A DNA stretch of 64,000 nt from Geminicoccus harenae (GCF_019800005.1 NZ_JABGCL010000003.1:1-64000), one strand, 5' to 3'. Shown: positions 42,287-51,181, numbered from the stretch's first letter. A program made the numbers and translations. Notes: generated by a model from the sequence alone, not told the origin.

Positions 42287-44092
42287 TCAGTTGGCAAGGC
42301 CGGCCCGCAGCCTGGCCGTCGCTGCCTCGTCCACCGTGAGCGTGATGCCGTCTTCGACCAGCACCACGCCGTATACGTCACTCGCCCGCTCGCGCGAAAC
42401 CCAGCCTTCCAGCACATCGTGCAGGACACGGGCCGGATCGCGGTGCAGCGGTGAGCCGTAGCCGCCACCGCCCGAGGAGTGCGACACCACGTACTCGCCG
42501 GGCGCCAGCTTCACGCCATGGCAGGCCGGCAGCCCCGTGAGCGTGCCGTCCAGCTCGCGCTTGAAGGCCCGGGACAAGGCACCGGGCCCGCCGCCCTGGG
42601 CACCCTCGGCCGGGTTGACGGTGCCATCCGCGGTGTAGAGCACTTCCATCGTGCAGCCCTCGATCGGGCCGAACTCGGCATAGACCGATGGCGCGCCGCG
42701 GAAGGTGCCAGCCCCTTCGGTATCGGCCATGAGCGAGCGCCGGCGCACGAACAGCGGGTGGTGCAGCTCGTCGACCTCGATGCTGTCCTGCCGGCACAGC
42801 CCGGCATTGCCGACATGGATGATCGACAGGAAGCCGTCGGTGACGGGAGTACCCGCCCCGCCAGTCGCGCCGAGGAAGATCTGGTTGACGAACGGTGCAT
42901 CGCCGTGGCGCGGGTCCTTGCCGGAGATCACGCCCATGGCCGGCGGCATGATCGGCCCGGTATCCGCCATGCCGAAGCCGGGAGCGATCTCGGCGATCGC
43001 GCGCTGCACCGGGTTGGAGACCCGGTCGGCGAGGTTGGTGGTCGCGACCGAGCATGAATGCGGGTGGCGCGGGATGCCCACCACGCAGTTCTCCCGGAGC
43101 AGCACGTCGACGCGGCGGAAGCTGCCGGCATTGGCCGGGACGCTGTGGTCCAGGATGCCGTTATAGATCCCGACCATGGCGGCGGTGCGGGCACAGCCTT
43201 CCGACAGGTTCAGGCCGCAGGGCTGGCAGTCGATATTGTCGGTGAGGTCGACGGTGATCTTGGCGTTCTCCGCATCGATCGTCATGTCGACCTTGACCGG
43301 GATGCCGTCCGGCACGCCGGGGAAGGGGTCGTGCGCCGAATGGACCGTCACCTTGCCGGACGGCAGGCGGCGGATCGCCTCGACCATCTTCGCTTCGGAA
43401 TAGTCGAACCAGCCGGTGGCGTACTGCTCCAGCGTCTCCCAGCCGACCTCCTGGCCCAGTTGCAGAAGCTCGCGCTCGCCGATCCGCACCGCACCCAGCG
43501 TCGCCAGATAGTCGCCCCACCATTGCTCCGGCACGCGGATGCGCGCCCGGCACATGCGGATCAGGTCCTGATTGTCCTGGTAGCCGGACTGGATCTTGGC
43601 CGCCGAGAAGATCAGCGCACCTTCCTCGTACACGTCCCGGGCATGGCCCATATAGGTGGTGGGCCGGGAGTTGCCGCAGTCCGCCTGGTGCGCCTTGGCC
43701 AGCACGAAGAAGCGCAGCGTGCCGCCCTCGTCCACCACCGGCACGATCAGGCAATGGTCGGCGGCGTGGGAATCGCCCTCATACGGGCTGTTGTGGAGGA
43801 AGCAGTCGCCGGCCTGCAGCTCCGGGTGATACTTCTTCACGGTCCGGCACATGATGTCCGGCCCGATCAGCGTGTGGATCGGCAGGCTCTCGGCACTCGC
43901 CAGCAGCTCGCAATCGGCGGTGAGCACCACGCAGGAGAAATCGTGCGCGGTGTTGAGCACGCCGGAACGCGCGGTGCGGAACAGCGTGTTCTGCATCTTG
44001 CGGGCGATGCTCTCCATGCGGTTGGAGATGATCGCCATCCGCACGCCCTCGCGCGCCCAGCCGGCCCGCTGGTCGACGTTGGTCACGGCCAT
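42287..44092 (-). CDS. hydantoinase B-type subunit, tandem copy 2 (HyuB set 4b)
   Basis: Encodes 601 aa from ATG 44092 (GGGAGGAAGG upstream). It is closely similar over its whole length to the preceding gene's product, which has exactly the same length. Shared blocks include RMESIARKMQNTLFRTARSG, SLPIHTLIGPD, FPGVPDGIPVKVD and SGGGGYGSPL. The metal-type motif reads LHNSPYEGDSHAADH, with Ser102 where sets 1, 2 and 3 have Asp (NDPY). Only one HyuA (45.9-48.0 kb) accompanies the two copies, so either they form a hetero-complex or serve alternative substrates. Confidence 0.84.
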   Translation of the reverse strand: MAVTNVDQRAGWAREGVRMAIISNRMESIARKMQNTLFRTARSGVLNTAHDFSCVVLTADCELLASAESLPIHTLIGPDIMCRTVKKYHPELQAGDCFLHNSPYEGDSHAADHCLIVPVVDEGGTLRFFVLAKAHQADCGNSRPTTYMGHARDVYEEGALIFSAAKIQSGYQDNQDLIRMCRARIRVPEQWWGDYLATLGAVRIGERELLQLGQEVGWETLEQYATGWFDYSEAKMVEAIRRLPSGKVTVHSAHDPFPGVPDGIPVKVDMTIDAENAKITVDLTDNIDCQPCGLNLSEGCARTAAMVGIYNGILDHSVPANAGSFRRVDVLLRENCVVGIPRHPHSCSVATTNLADRVSNPVQRAIAEIAPGFGMADTGPIMPPAMGVISGKDPRHGDAPFVNQIFLGATGGAGTPVTDGFLSIIHVGNAGLCRQDSIEVDELHHPLFVRRRSLMADTEGAGTFRGAPSVYAEFGPIEGCTMEVLYTADGTVNPAEGAQGGGPGALSRAFKRELDGTLTGLPACHGVKLAPGEYVVSHSSGGGGYGSPLHRDPARVLHDVLEGWVSRERASDVYGVVLVEDGITLTVDEAATARLRAGLAN

Positions 44093-44111
44093 CGGCCTTC
44101 CTCCCTCCGTC

Positions 44112-45917
44112 TCACTGGGTCTGACGCAGCGACGCGCGCAAGCTGCGCGTGGCCGCCTGGTCGACCGCGAGCGTGCCGTCGACCAGGCTGCCGGTGGTGA
44201 CCAGGCCATAGACGGACCGCGCCCGCTCCGCGCTGATCCAGCCTTCCATCAGGTCGTGAAGGACCCGTGCCGGATCGCGCTCCAGCGGTGAGCCATAGCC
44301 GCCACCGCCGGCCGAGTAGGACACCACCAGCTCGCCGGGCTTGAGCGTGACGCCATAGCAGGGCGGCAGCTTCGTCAGGCTGCCGTCCAGCTCGCGCTTC
44401 ATCGCCCGCACCGGCCCGCCCTTGCCGCCGCCCCGGGTGCCCTCGGCGACGTTGATCGTGCCGTCCGCGGTGTAGAGCACCTGCATGGTGCAGCCATCGA
44501 TCGGCCCGAGCTCGGTATAGGCCGAGGGGGCACCCCGGAACGTGCCGGCCCCCTCCGTGTCCGGGACGAGATAGCGCGCCTTGATGAAGATCGGGTGGTG
44601 CAGCTCGTCCACCTCGATGCAGTCGATCCGGCACATGCCGGCATTGCCCGCATGGATGATCGACAGGAAACCGTCCGTGACCGCCGTGCCGGCGCCACCG
44701 GTGACGCCGATATGGACCTGGTTCACGAACGGCTCGTCATGGTTGCGCGGGTCTTTCCCTGAGATCACGCCCATGCCCGGCGCCATGATCGGCCCGGTCT
44801 CCGCCATGCCGTGGCCTGCCGAGATCTCGGCGATGGCGCGCTGCACCGGGTTGGACACGCGGTCGGCGAGGTTGGTGGTGGCGACCGAGCAGGAGAACGG
44901 ATGGCGCGGGATGCCCACGCAGCAATTCTCGCGCACCAGTACCTCGATCCGCCGGAAACTGCCGGCATTGGCCGGCACGCCATGGTCGATGATGCCGTTA
45001 TAGATCCCGACCATGGCGGCGCTGACCGAGGTGCCCTCGGTCAGGTTCAGGCCGCAGGGCTGGCAGTCCGGGTTGTCGCGCAGGTCGACCGTGATCTTCC
45101 CGGCCAGGGCATCGACCGTCACGTCGACCTTGACCGGGATACCGTCCGGCACGCCGGGGAAGGGGTCGTGCGCGGCATGGATCACCCGGCGCCCGCTCTT
45201 CAGCCGGCCGATCGCGTCGACCATCTTCTTCTCGGAATAGTCGAACCATGCCTCGGCATAGTCCTCGAGCACGTCCCAGCCGACCTCGCGGCCCAGCGCC
45301 AACAGCTCGCGCTCGCCGATCCGCACCGAGCCCAGCGAGGCCAGATAGTCGCCCCACCACTGCTCGGGCACGCGGATGCGCGCCTTGCACATCCGGATGA
45401 TGTCGTCGTTGTTCTGGTAGTCCGACTGGATCTTGGTCGCCGAGAAGATCAGCGCACCTTCCTGGTACACGTCGACCACGTCGCCCAGATAGGTGGACGG
45501 CCGCGAGTTGCCGCAATCGGCCTGGTGCGCCTTGGCCAGCACGAAGAAGCGCAGGATGCCCTCGTCGTCGACCACCGGCACGATCAGGCAATGGTCGGCG
45601 GCGTGCGAGTTGCCCTCATACGGGCTGTTGTGCAGGAAGCAGTCGCCGCGCTTGAGTACCGGATGGTGCTTCTTGACCGCCTGGCACATCAGGTCCGGGC
45701 CGATCAGCGTGTGGATCGGCAGGCTTTCGGCTGCCGCCAGGAAGCGGCAGTCCGCGGTCAGGATCACGCAGGAAAAGTCGTGCGCGGTATTGAGGATGCC
45801 CGAGCGCGCGGTGCGGAACAGGGTGTTCTGCATCTTGCGCGCGATGCTCTCCATGCGGCTGGAGAGGATCGCGGTGCGCACGCCGTCGCGGGCCTTCTGG
45901 GCAGCGGAAGCAGTCAT
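44112..45917 (-). CDS. hydantoinase B-type subunit, tandem copy 1 (HyuB set 4a)
   Basis: Encodes 601 aa. Same family and length as the next gene downstream, separated from it by 19 bases; an old tandem duplication, since identities are high but spread through variable positions. LHNSPYEGNSHAADH again has Ser (98) in the NDPY position. Other features are AKAHQADCGNSRP, WFDYSEKKMVDAI, NPDCQPCGLNLTEG and SAGGGGYGSPLERDP. It follows HyuA set 4 by 14 bases, making it that protein's most likely direct partner. Confidence 0.84.
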   Translation of the reverse strand: MTASAAQKARDGVRTAILSSRMESIARKMQNTLFRTARSGILNTAHDFSCVILTADCRFLAAAESLPIHTLIGPDLMCQAVKKHHPVLKRGDCFLHNSPYEGNSHAADHCLIVPVVDDEGILRFFVLAKAHQADCGNSRPSTYLGDVVDVYQEGALIFSATKIQSDYQNNDDIIRMCKARIRVPEQWWGDYLASLGSVRIGERELLALGREVGWDVLEDYAEAWFDYSEKKMVDAIGRLKSGRRVIHAAHDPFPGVPDGIPVKVDVTVDALAGKITVDLRDNPDCQPCGLNLTEGTSVSAAMVGIYNGIIDHGVPANAGSFRRIEVLVRENCCVGIPRHPFSCSVATTNLADRVSNPVQRAIAEISAGHGMAETGPIMAPGMGVISGKDPRNHDEPFVNQVHIGVTGGAGTAVTDGFLSIIHAGNAGMCRIDCIEVDELHHPIFIKARYLVPDTEGAGTFRGAPSAYTELGPIDGCTMQVLYTADGTINVAEGTRGGGKGGPVRAMKRELDGSLTKLPPCYGVTLKPGELVVSYSAGGGGYGSPLERDPARVLHDLMEGWISAERARSVYGLVTTGSLVDGTLAVDQAATRSLRASLRQTQ

Positions 45918-45931
45918 GGTCGTCCTCCCGC

Positions 45932-47992
45932 TCAGAACGTGACCCGCAGGCCGCCACCTTCGGTGCGTACCGCGGTCGTGTCCGGATCGACCACCACGGT
46001 GGTGAACGAGGATTCGATGACCGCCGGCCCCGTCACCGGCTCGTCCGCCGCCATCGCCTCGAACCGCACCACCGGCGCATCCACCCAGCCGGTGGCGGCG
46101 AAATAGATCTGGCGCCTGGCCATCATCGGCCCACTGCCTTCAGGGGTGGGCAGGCGGCCGCTGCCGCCCTCGCGCAACCGGCAGCGCACCTTGGCCCGCC
46201 AGGTGACGAACTCGACCTCCGAGTTGGGATCGGAGATCTCGAAGATGTCCTTGTGCGTGGCATGGAAGGCCTGCTTCAGCGCATCCAGCTCCGCTTGGCC
46301 CTCGATCCGGCCCCTGCCCAGCGGCACCTCGATCTCCCAGATCTGGTGCGGGTAGCGCGCTTCCACCGAGAACTCGGTGACGACCTCCAATGCACCCTCG
46401 CCGGGCCCGGCGGCAAAGGCCTGGCAGCGGCTCTCCAGCTTCGCCAGCACCTCGTTCACGCTGTCGAACTGGAAGCGGTCGCTCACCGTGAACAGCATCT
46501 GCGCATAGTCGGACGACAGTTCCGACATCAGGGCGCCGGCGGCGCTGAGCACCGCACCTGCCTCCGGGATGAGCACGCCGGCGCAGCCCAGGCGCTTGCC
46601 CACCGCCACCGCGTTCAGGCCGGCGGCACCGCCGCCGCCGATCAGGATCGCCGTGGACGGGTCGATGCCCTGGTTGACGGTGATCTCGTCGATGGCCCCC
46701 ACCATCTTCTCGGTGGCAAGCGCCAGGACGGCGGCCGCCGTCTCCTCGACCGAGAGGCCGAGCCGGTCGGCAACCTTCTCCTTGAGCGCCGCCACCGCCG
46801 CATCGCGGTCCAGCGCCATCGTCCCGCCCAGGAAGAAGTCCGGGTCGATATAGCCCAGGATGATCGAGCAGTCGGTCACGGTCGGCTCGGTGCCGCCCTT
46901 GCCGTAGGCCACCGGGCCGGGCGTGGAGCCCGCACTCTTGGGACCCACCTGGAGCAGTCCGCCGGAATCGACCCAGGCGATCGAGCCGCCGCCCGCCCCG
47001 ATGCTCTTCACGTCCACCGACGGGAAGCCGGTCATGTGGCCGCGGAAGCGCTGGCCGAGCCAGGTCTCCCGGGTCCACGGGATCCGCCCGTCGCGCACCA
47101 GGCTCACGTCGTAGCTGGTGCCGCCGGTATCGGCCACGATCGCCACGGCGTTGCCGAAATCGCGCTCGGCGTAATAGCGCCCGGCCACCGGCGCCATGGC
47201 CGGGCCGGAATTGATCGAGTGGATGGGGGCGCGGGCCACCGCCTCGGCGTCCATGATGCCGCCGCCGGACGTGACCATCAGGGTGCGCCCGGCAAAGCCC
47301 GCCTCGCGCAGCCGGTTGGTAAGCCCGTTCAGGTACTTGAACATGAGCGGCTTGAGCGAGGCGTCGATCACGGTCGCCGAGGCGCGGCGATATTCGCGCA
47401 GGGTCGGGTTCAGGACGTGGGAGAGGGTCACCGAGACGTTCGGCAGGTGCTCGGCCAGCAACTCGCCGATCCGGCGCTCGTGCTGGGCGTTCATCACCGA
47501 CCAGAGCAGGCAGACGCCAACCGCCTCGACCTGCTGCTCCTTCAGCTGCTCGATGATCCCGAGCACGGCCGCCTCGTCCAGCGCCTGGACGACCTTGCCC
47601 GCGGCATTGATGCGCTCCGGCACCTCGAAGGTCAGTCGCCGCGGCACATAGGGCTCCGGGTAGGGGACGGTGAAGTTGAACGGCTCGATCCGGCCGCCTT
47701 CCCGGATCACCAGCACGTCGCGGTGGCCCTCGGTGGTGAGGAACGCGGTCTTGGCGGTGTTGCCGGTCAGGATCGCGTTGATCGCGCGGGTAGTGCCGTG
47801 GATGAACATCTGGCCGCGGGCCAGGAAGTCCTTGCGGTCCAAGCCGTAATGCGCGGCAGCGAGCGCCAGCGCATCGAGCACGCCGCGCACCGGATCGTCA
47901 GGGGTGGTGGACGCCTTGAACAGCCGGATCTCGTCACCGTCCTCGACGACCAGATCGGTGAAAGTACCGCCCGTATCGCAAGCCAAGCGCAT
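45932..47992 (-). CDS. hydantoinase A-type subunit (HyuA set 4), head of six-gene operon
   Basis: Encodes 686 aa. It starts MRLACDTGGTFTDLVVEDGD, then FIHGTTRAINAIL, REGGRIEPFNFTVPYPEPYV, IVADTGGTSYDVSLVRDG, SIGAGGGSIAWVDSGG and GPKSAGSTPGPVAYGKG. It is closest within the window to HyuA set 1. First of six same-strand genes (HyuA, HyuB, HyuB, aminotransferase, HyuA, HyuB) whose gaps are all 14-27 bases. Two palindromic operators lie 44 and 68 bases upstream of the start; the nearer one falls between a TTGCAA and a CTAGTT hexamer 17 bases apart on this strand, a plausible promoter. Confidence 0.85.
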   Translation of the reverse strand: MRLACDTGGTFTDLVVEDGDEIRLFKASTTPDDPVRGVLDALALAAAHYGLDRKDFLARGQMFIHGTTRAINAILTGNTAKTAFLTTEGHRDVLVIREGGRIEPFNFTVPYPEPYVPRRLTFEVPERINAAGKVVQALDEAAVLGIIEQLKEQQVEAVGVCLLWSVMNAQHERRIGELLAEHLPNVSVTLSHVLNPTLREYRRASATVIDASLKPLMFKYLNGLTNRLREAGFAGRTLMVTSGGGIMDAEAVARAPIHSINSGPAMAPVAGRYYAERDFGNAVAIVADTGGTSYDVSLVRDGRIPWTRETWLGQRFRGHMTGFPSVDVKSIGAGGGSIAWVDSGGLLQVGPKSAGSTPGPVAYGKGGTEPTVTDCSIILGYIDPDFFLGGTMALDRDAAVAALKEKVADRLGLSVEETAAAVLALATEKMVGAIDEITVNQGIDPSTAILIGGGGAAGLNAVAVGKRLGCAGVLIPEAGAVLSAAGALMSELSSDYAQMLFTVSDRFQFDSVNEVLAKLESRCQAFAAGPGEGALEVVTEFSVEARYPHQIWEIEVPLGRGRIEGQAELDALKQAFHATHKDIFEISDPNSEVEFVTWRAKVRCRLREGGSGRLPTPEGSGPMMARRQIYFAATGWVDAPVVRFEAMAADEPVTGPAVIESSFTTVVVDPDTTAVRTEGGGLRVTF

Positions 47993-48035
47993 CCTTGCTT
48001 TCCCCTCCCGACCTTTTCGGAAAAACTAGCCACCG

Positions 48036-48045
48036 TGTGATCACA
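48036..48045. promoter_or_regulatory. TGTGATCACA operator, HyuA set 4 side
   Basis: Exact palindrome 44 bases upstream of the HyuA start (minus strand). On that strand it sits in the spacer between TTGCAA (48047-48052) and a CTAGTT -10-like hexamer, so a bound protein would repress. Confidence 0.7.
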
Positions 48046-48059
48046 GTTGCAAGTGCCGC

Positions 48060-48069
48060 TGTGATCACG
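48060..48069. promoter_or_regulatory. TGTGATCACG operator, GroEL-like side
   Basis: One mismatch from the palindrome, 24 bases from the other copy centre to centre, with the palindromic TTGCAA between them. It lies 95 bases before the GroEL-like start. The pair could be bound together and control both directions. Confidence 0.6.
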
Positions 48070-48163
48070 ATGCAAGCGCTGTGCCAGAGGCGGGACGGGA
48101 TCGGCTGGCATGGCCCATGCTCGAAGGTCCGATCGGGCATGGGTTCGACAGAGGGGGAACGTG

Positions 48164-49744
48164 ATGGTCGCGAAGGTCGTGCTGGGGGAGTCGCAGGCCG
48201 GGCAGGCGCTGGGGCGAGGCGTGGATCTCGCCGCCGATCTGGTGGCGACCACGCTGGGCCCGGCCGGGCGCGCGGTGCTGATCGAGCGGCCGTTCGCCAC
48301 ACCCACCCTGCTGCGCGACGGCTATGCGGTGCTGCAGCAGCTGGAGCGGGCCGACCCGGCCGAAGAGATGGGCCTCCGAGCGATGCGGGAACTCGCCTGG
48401 CGCACGCTCGACCAGGTGGGTGACGGCACCAGCAGTGCGGTGGTCCTGGCCCGGGCCCTGCTCCGTGAGGGCCGGCGGGCGGTCCGGGCCGGCTTTGCCG
48501 CAGCCGAGCTGCAGGATGCGTTCGATCGCCAGGCCGGCCGCGTGATCGCGTCCCTGGAATCGCGTGCGATCGCCGATCCCGACCAGGCGCAGCTCGAGCA
48601 GGTCGCGGCCCAGGCGGCCGGCGGCGACCTGTCCCTCGCGCGCAGGGTGGTCGAGGCGCATCTGGCGGCCGGTGCGGATGGGGTCGTCCAGGTGGAGGAG
48701 GGGCGTGGCAGCCGGGACGAGCTCGACGTGGCGCCTGGCCTGCATTTCGACCAAGGCTGGATCTCCGCCCATTTCGTCGAGGACCAGGAGACGCAGAGCG
48801 TCGAGATCGCGAACCCGCTGATCATCTTCCACCTGGGTGCCTTGACCGAGCTCGGGCCGATCCTGCCGGTGCTGGAAATGATCGCCAAGGCCGACCGCGG
48901 GCTGATGCTGATCGCCGACAGTGTGGGCGGCAATGCGCTCAGCACGCTGGTGGTCAACCGGCAGCGCGCGGGCTTCAAGGTCGCAGCAGTCAAGGCGCCC
49001 GGGACCGGCGTCTGGCGCCAGCTCATGCTGGAGGACCTGGCGATCGCCACCGGAGGTATGGTGATCGGCGAGCAGATGGGCACTCGGCTGGAGAAGCTGC
49101 GGCCGCACATGGCCGGCCAGGCCGAACGGATCCGGATCACCCGCATCGGCACCACGATCACCGGCGGCAAGGGCGATCCGGCGATGGTCCGGATCCGCGC
49201 CAAGGAGATCCGCCAGGCCATCGCCCGGGAACGGCACCTGGCCTTCGACCGCGAGCAGCATCAGCGGCGCCTCGCCAGGCTGGAGGCCGGCATCGCCACA
49301 CTGCGGATCGGCGGGGTCACCGAGAGCGAGATGGCGGTGCGCCAGCGCCAGGCCAAGGCCGCCTCGGCCGCCGTGCAGGCCGCCCGGTCGGGCGGCGTCC
49401 TCCTGGGCGGCAGCGCGGCCTATCTGCGGGCCGGTCTGCATTGCCAGGAGGTCCGCGCCGGCGACCCGCTGGAGCGGATGGCGGCACGGATCTTCGCCAC
49501 GGCCCTGGCAGCGCCGCTTGGCCAGATCGCCGGCAATGCCGGCGTGGACGGGCGGGCGGTGGCCTGGCAGCTCGCCGAACCGGGTGCGGCCGGCCAGTGC
49601 TATGATGTCGGCGCCTGCGGCCTGCGGCCGGAATCCGTGCTGGTGGACGCCCTGCCGGTGGCGCGCGCAGTGGTGCGGAACGCTTCCTCCACCGCGGCCC
49701 GCCTCCTGGGCATGGCAGTTGCGATTACCTCGCGCGCCGCATGA
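48164..49744 (+). CDS. divergent GroEL-like chaperonin with Ala at the catalytic Asp398 position
   Basis: Encodes 526 aa from ATG 48164 (GAGGGGG six bases upstream). It aligns with GroEL almost without gaps to residue 330, so E. coli numbers apply: Asp52 (LRDGYAV) and Asp87 (QVGDGTSSAVVLA) are kept; TTLGPAGRAVLI, DELDVAPGLHFDQG, KVAAVKAP and LEDLAIATGG are typical. Apical residues Leu234, Leu237, Leu259, Val263, Val264 and Phe204 are kept, Tyr203 is His. The hydrolysis residue Asp398 is Ala399 here (EMAVRQRQAKAASAAVQAA), Asp495 is Arg488, the GGG at 415 is GGS, and the GGM tail is absent. No groES is adjacent. Divergent from the Hyu operon and sharing its operators, it may assist folding of those large subunits. 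Confidence 0.85.
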   Translation: MVAKVVLGESQAGQALGRGVDLAADLVATTLGPAGRAVLIERPFATPTLLRDGYAVLQQLERADPAEEMGLRAMRELAWRTLDQVGDGTSSAVVLARALLREGRRAVRAGFAAAELQDAFDRQAGRVIASLESRAIADPDQAQLEQVAAQAAGGDLSLARRVVEAHLAAGADGVVQVEEGRGSRDELDVAPGLHFDQGWISAHFVEDQETQSVEIANPLIIFHLGALTELGPILPVLEMIAKADRGLMLIADSVGGNALSTLVVNRQRAGFKVAAVKAPGTGVWRQLMLEDLAIATGGMVIGEQMGTRLEKLRPHMAGQAERIRITRIGTTITGGKGDPAMVRIRAKEIRQAIARERHLAFDREQHQRRLARLEAGIATLRIGGVTESEMAVRQRQAKAASAAVQAARSGGVLLGGSAAYLRAGLHCQEVRAGDPLERMAARIFATALAAPLGQIAGNAGVDGRAVAWQLAEPGAAGQCYDVGACGLRPESVLVDALPVARAVVRNASSTAARLLGMAVAITSRAA

Positions 49745-49772
49745 CGCCGATGAAATAGGCGATTGCCTGAGA

Positions 49773-49782
49773 TGTGATCACA
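49773..49782. promoter_or_regulatory. TGTGATCACA operator, after GroEL-like gene
   Basis: Exact palindrome 29 bases after the GroEL-like stop and 147 bases before the polyamine-type ATPase start. With the 49868 copy it forms a pair 95 bases apart, about nine DNA turns, compatible with looping. Confidence 0.65.
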
Positions 49783-49867
49783 GCATAGCTTTTCCCGAAA
49801 GGGAGGCGCGGGCGACTGCCCCGCACGAAAGATCAGGCAAGAATGCTCTGGCACAGCGGTTGCATGC

Positions 49868-49877
49868 TGTGATCACG
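49868..49877. promoter_or_regulatory. TGTGATCACG operator upstream of polyamine-type importer
   Basis: One mismatch from the palindrome, 52 bases before the ATPase start. TTGCAT lies just upstream (49860-49865) and TATGGA downstream (49881), so it lies in a likely promoter spacer as at 48036. Confidence 0.6.
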
Positions 49878-49928
49878 GAGTATGGAGGAACGCTCTCGGG
49901 CGTCCGGGTCTCTGCTGAAAGGTGCCTC

Positions 49929-51101
49929 ATGCCGAATGGCCACTCAGCCCTTGCAACCCCGACCATGGAGCGGGCACCGGCTGCGGGCGCCTTGCCGGCT
50001 GGGCAGGACCCGGTCAGGCAGGGCAGCGTCCAGCCGATGCTGGAGGTCATCGACGCGGTGCACGCCTATGGCGACGTGGTGGCGCTGGACAATGTCACGG
50101 TCACCGCGGCACCGGGCGAGTTCCTGACCATCCTGGGCGAGAGCGGCTCGGGCAAGACCACGCTGCTCCGCCTGATCTCCGGCCTGGAGAAGCCCTACAA
50201 GATTGGTGCCCTGCGCCTGAACGGGGTGGATGTCAGCGAGGTGCCGGCGTTCTCGCGCAACTGCACCACGGTGTTCCAGAACTACGCCTTGTTCCCGCAC
50301 ATGACGGTGGGCGCCAATGTCGAGTATGGCCTGCGGGTGCGCGGCGTGCCGCCGGCCGAGCGCCGCCAGCGGGCGCAGGACGCGCTGAAGCTGGTGCGGC
50401 TGGCCGACAAGTACGACCGGCGCATCCACCAGCTTTCCGGCGGCGAGCGCCAGCGCGTGGCGCTGGCGCGGGCCCTGGTGCCCCGGCCGGCGATCCTCCT
50501 GCTCGACGAGCCCTTGGGCGCGCTGGACGAGAAGCTGCGGGTCGACATGCAGGTCGAGCTCATGGAGATCCACAAGTCGCTCGGCATGACCTTCGTCTAC
50601 ATCACCCACAGCCAGGAAGAAGCGCTGACGATGAGCGATCGCATCATCCTCATGCGCAAGGGCAGGATCGCGCAGGCCGGCACGCCGCACGAGATCTTCG
50701 ACCGCCCGGTCAGCCGGTTCGTCGCCGGCTTCATGGGGGTGGAGAACCTGATGGAGGCGACGCTGACCGGCCTGGACGGCGACGATGCGCTGGTCGAGGT
50801 CGACGGGCAGCGGATGGTCGGCACCTGGTCGGGCCGCACCAGGCCTGCGGTGGGCGACAAGGTCGTGGTCGGCATGCGTGCCGAGCGCCTGCACATCGCC
50901 GACCGGCCGCCGCAGGACCCGGGCTTGAACGTGCTGCCCGGGCGCCTCGACAGCGCGATCTACAAGGGCAAGTACCTGGACCGGACCGTGCTCACCGAGG
51001 TGGGGCCGATCAAGGTGCGCTTGTGGGATTCCTCCTCGTCCACCGCGGAGCAGGGCTTCGTCTGGTGGAAGAAGGCGGATTGCATGGTGATGAGCGCCTG
51101 A
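49929..51101 (+). CDS. potA: polyamine-type ABC importer ATPase (PotA family)
   Basis: Encodes 390 aa from ATG 49929 (AAAGGTG upstream), with a 38-residue extension before the ABC domain. Walker A ILGESGSGKTTLLRL, Q-loop FQNYALFPHMTVGAN, signature LSGGERQRVALARAL, Walker B ILLLDEPLGALDEKLR, His switch YITHSQEEALTM. A C-terminal TOBE domain (about 275-390) has VVGMRAERLHI. It energises the two permeases encoded downstream. Family members carry putrescine, spermidine or similar cations; with lactam-type genes around, omega-amino acids are also possible. Confidence 0.85.
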   Translation: MPNGHSALATPTMERAPAAGALPAGQDPVRQGSVQPMLEVIDAVHAYGDVVALDNVTVTAAPGEFLTILGESGSGKTTLLRLISGLEKPYKIGALRLNGVDVSEVPAFSRNCTTVFQNYALFPHMTVGANVEYGLRVRGVPPAERRQRAQDALKLVRLADKYDRRIHQLSGGERQRVALARALVPRPAILLLDEPLGALDEKLRVDMQVELMEIHKSLGMTFVYITHSQEEALTMSDRIILMRKGRIAQAGTPHEIFDRPVSRFVAGFMGVENLMEATLTGLDGDDALVEVDGQRMVGTWSGRTRPAVGDKVVVGMRAERLHIADRPPQDPGLNVLPGRLDSAIYKGKYLDRTVLTEVGPIKVRLWDSSSSTAEQGFVWWKKADCMVMSA

Positions 51102-51181
51102 TGGGCACGGGTCACCCTGCCGGATAACCGAGCCCTCCACCGATCGAGCAGGGCCTTCAGCAACCAGAGAAGGAAACGCCG

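Noticed and set aside
48036..48069. Reading the TGTGA/TCACA elements as CRP sites
   Set aside because: CRP sites have six bases between TGTGA and TCACA; here the halves are directly joined in every copy.
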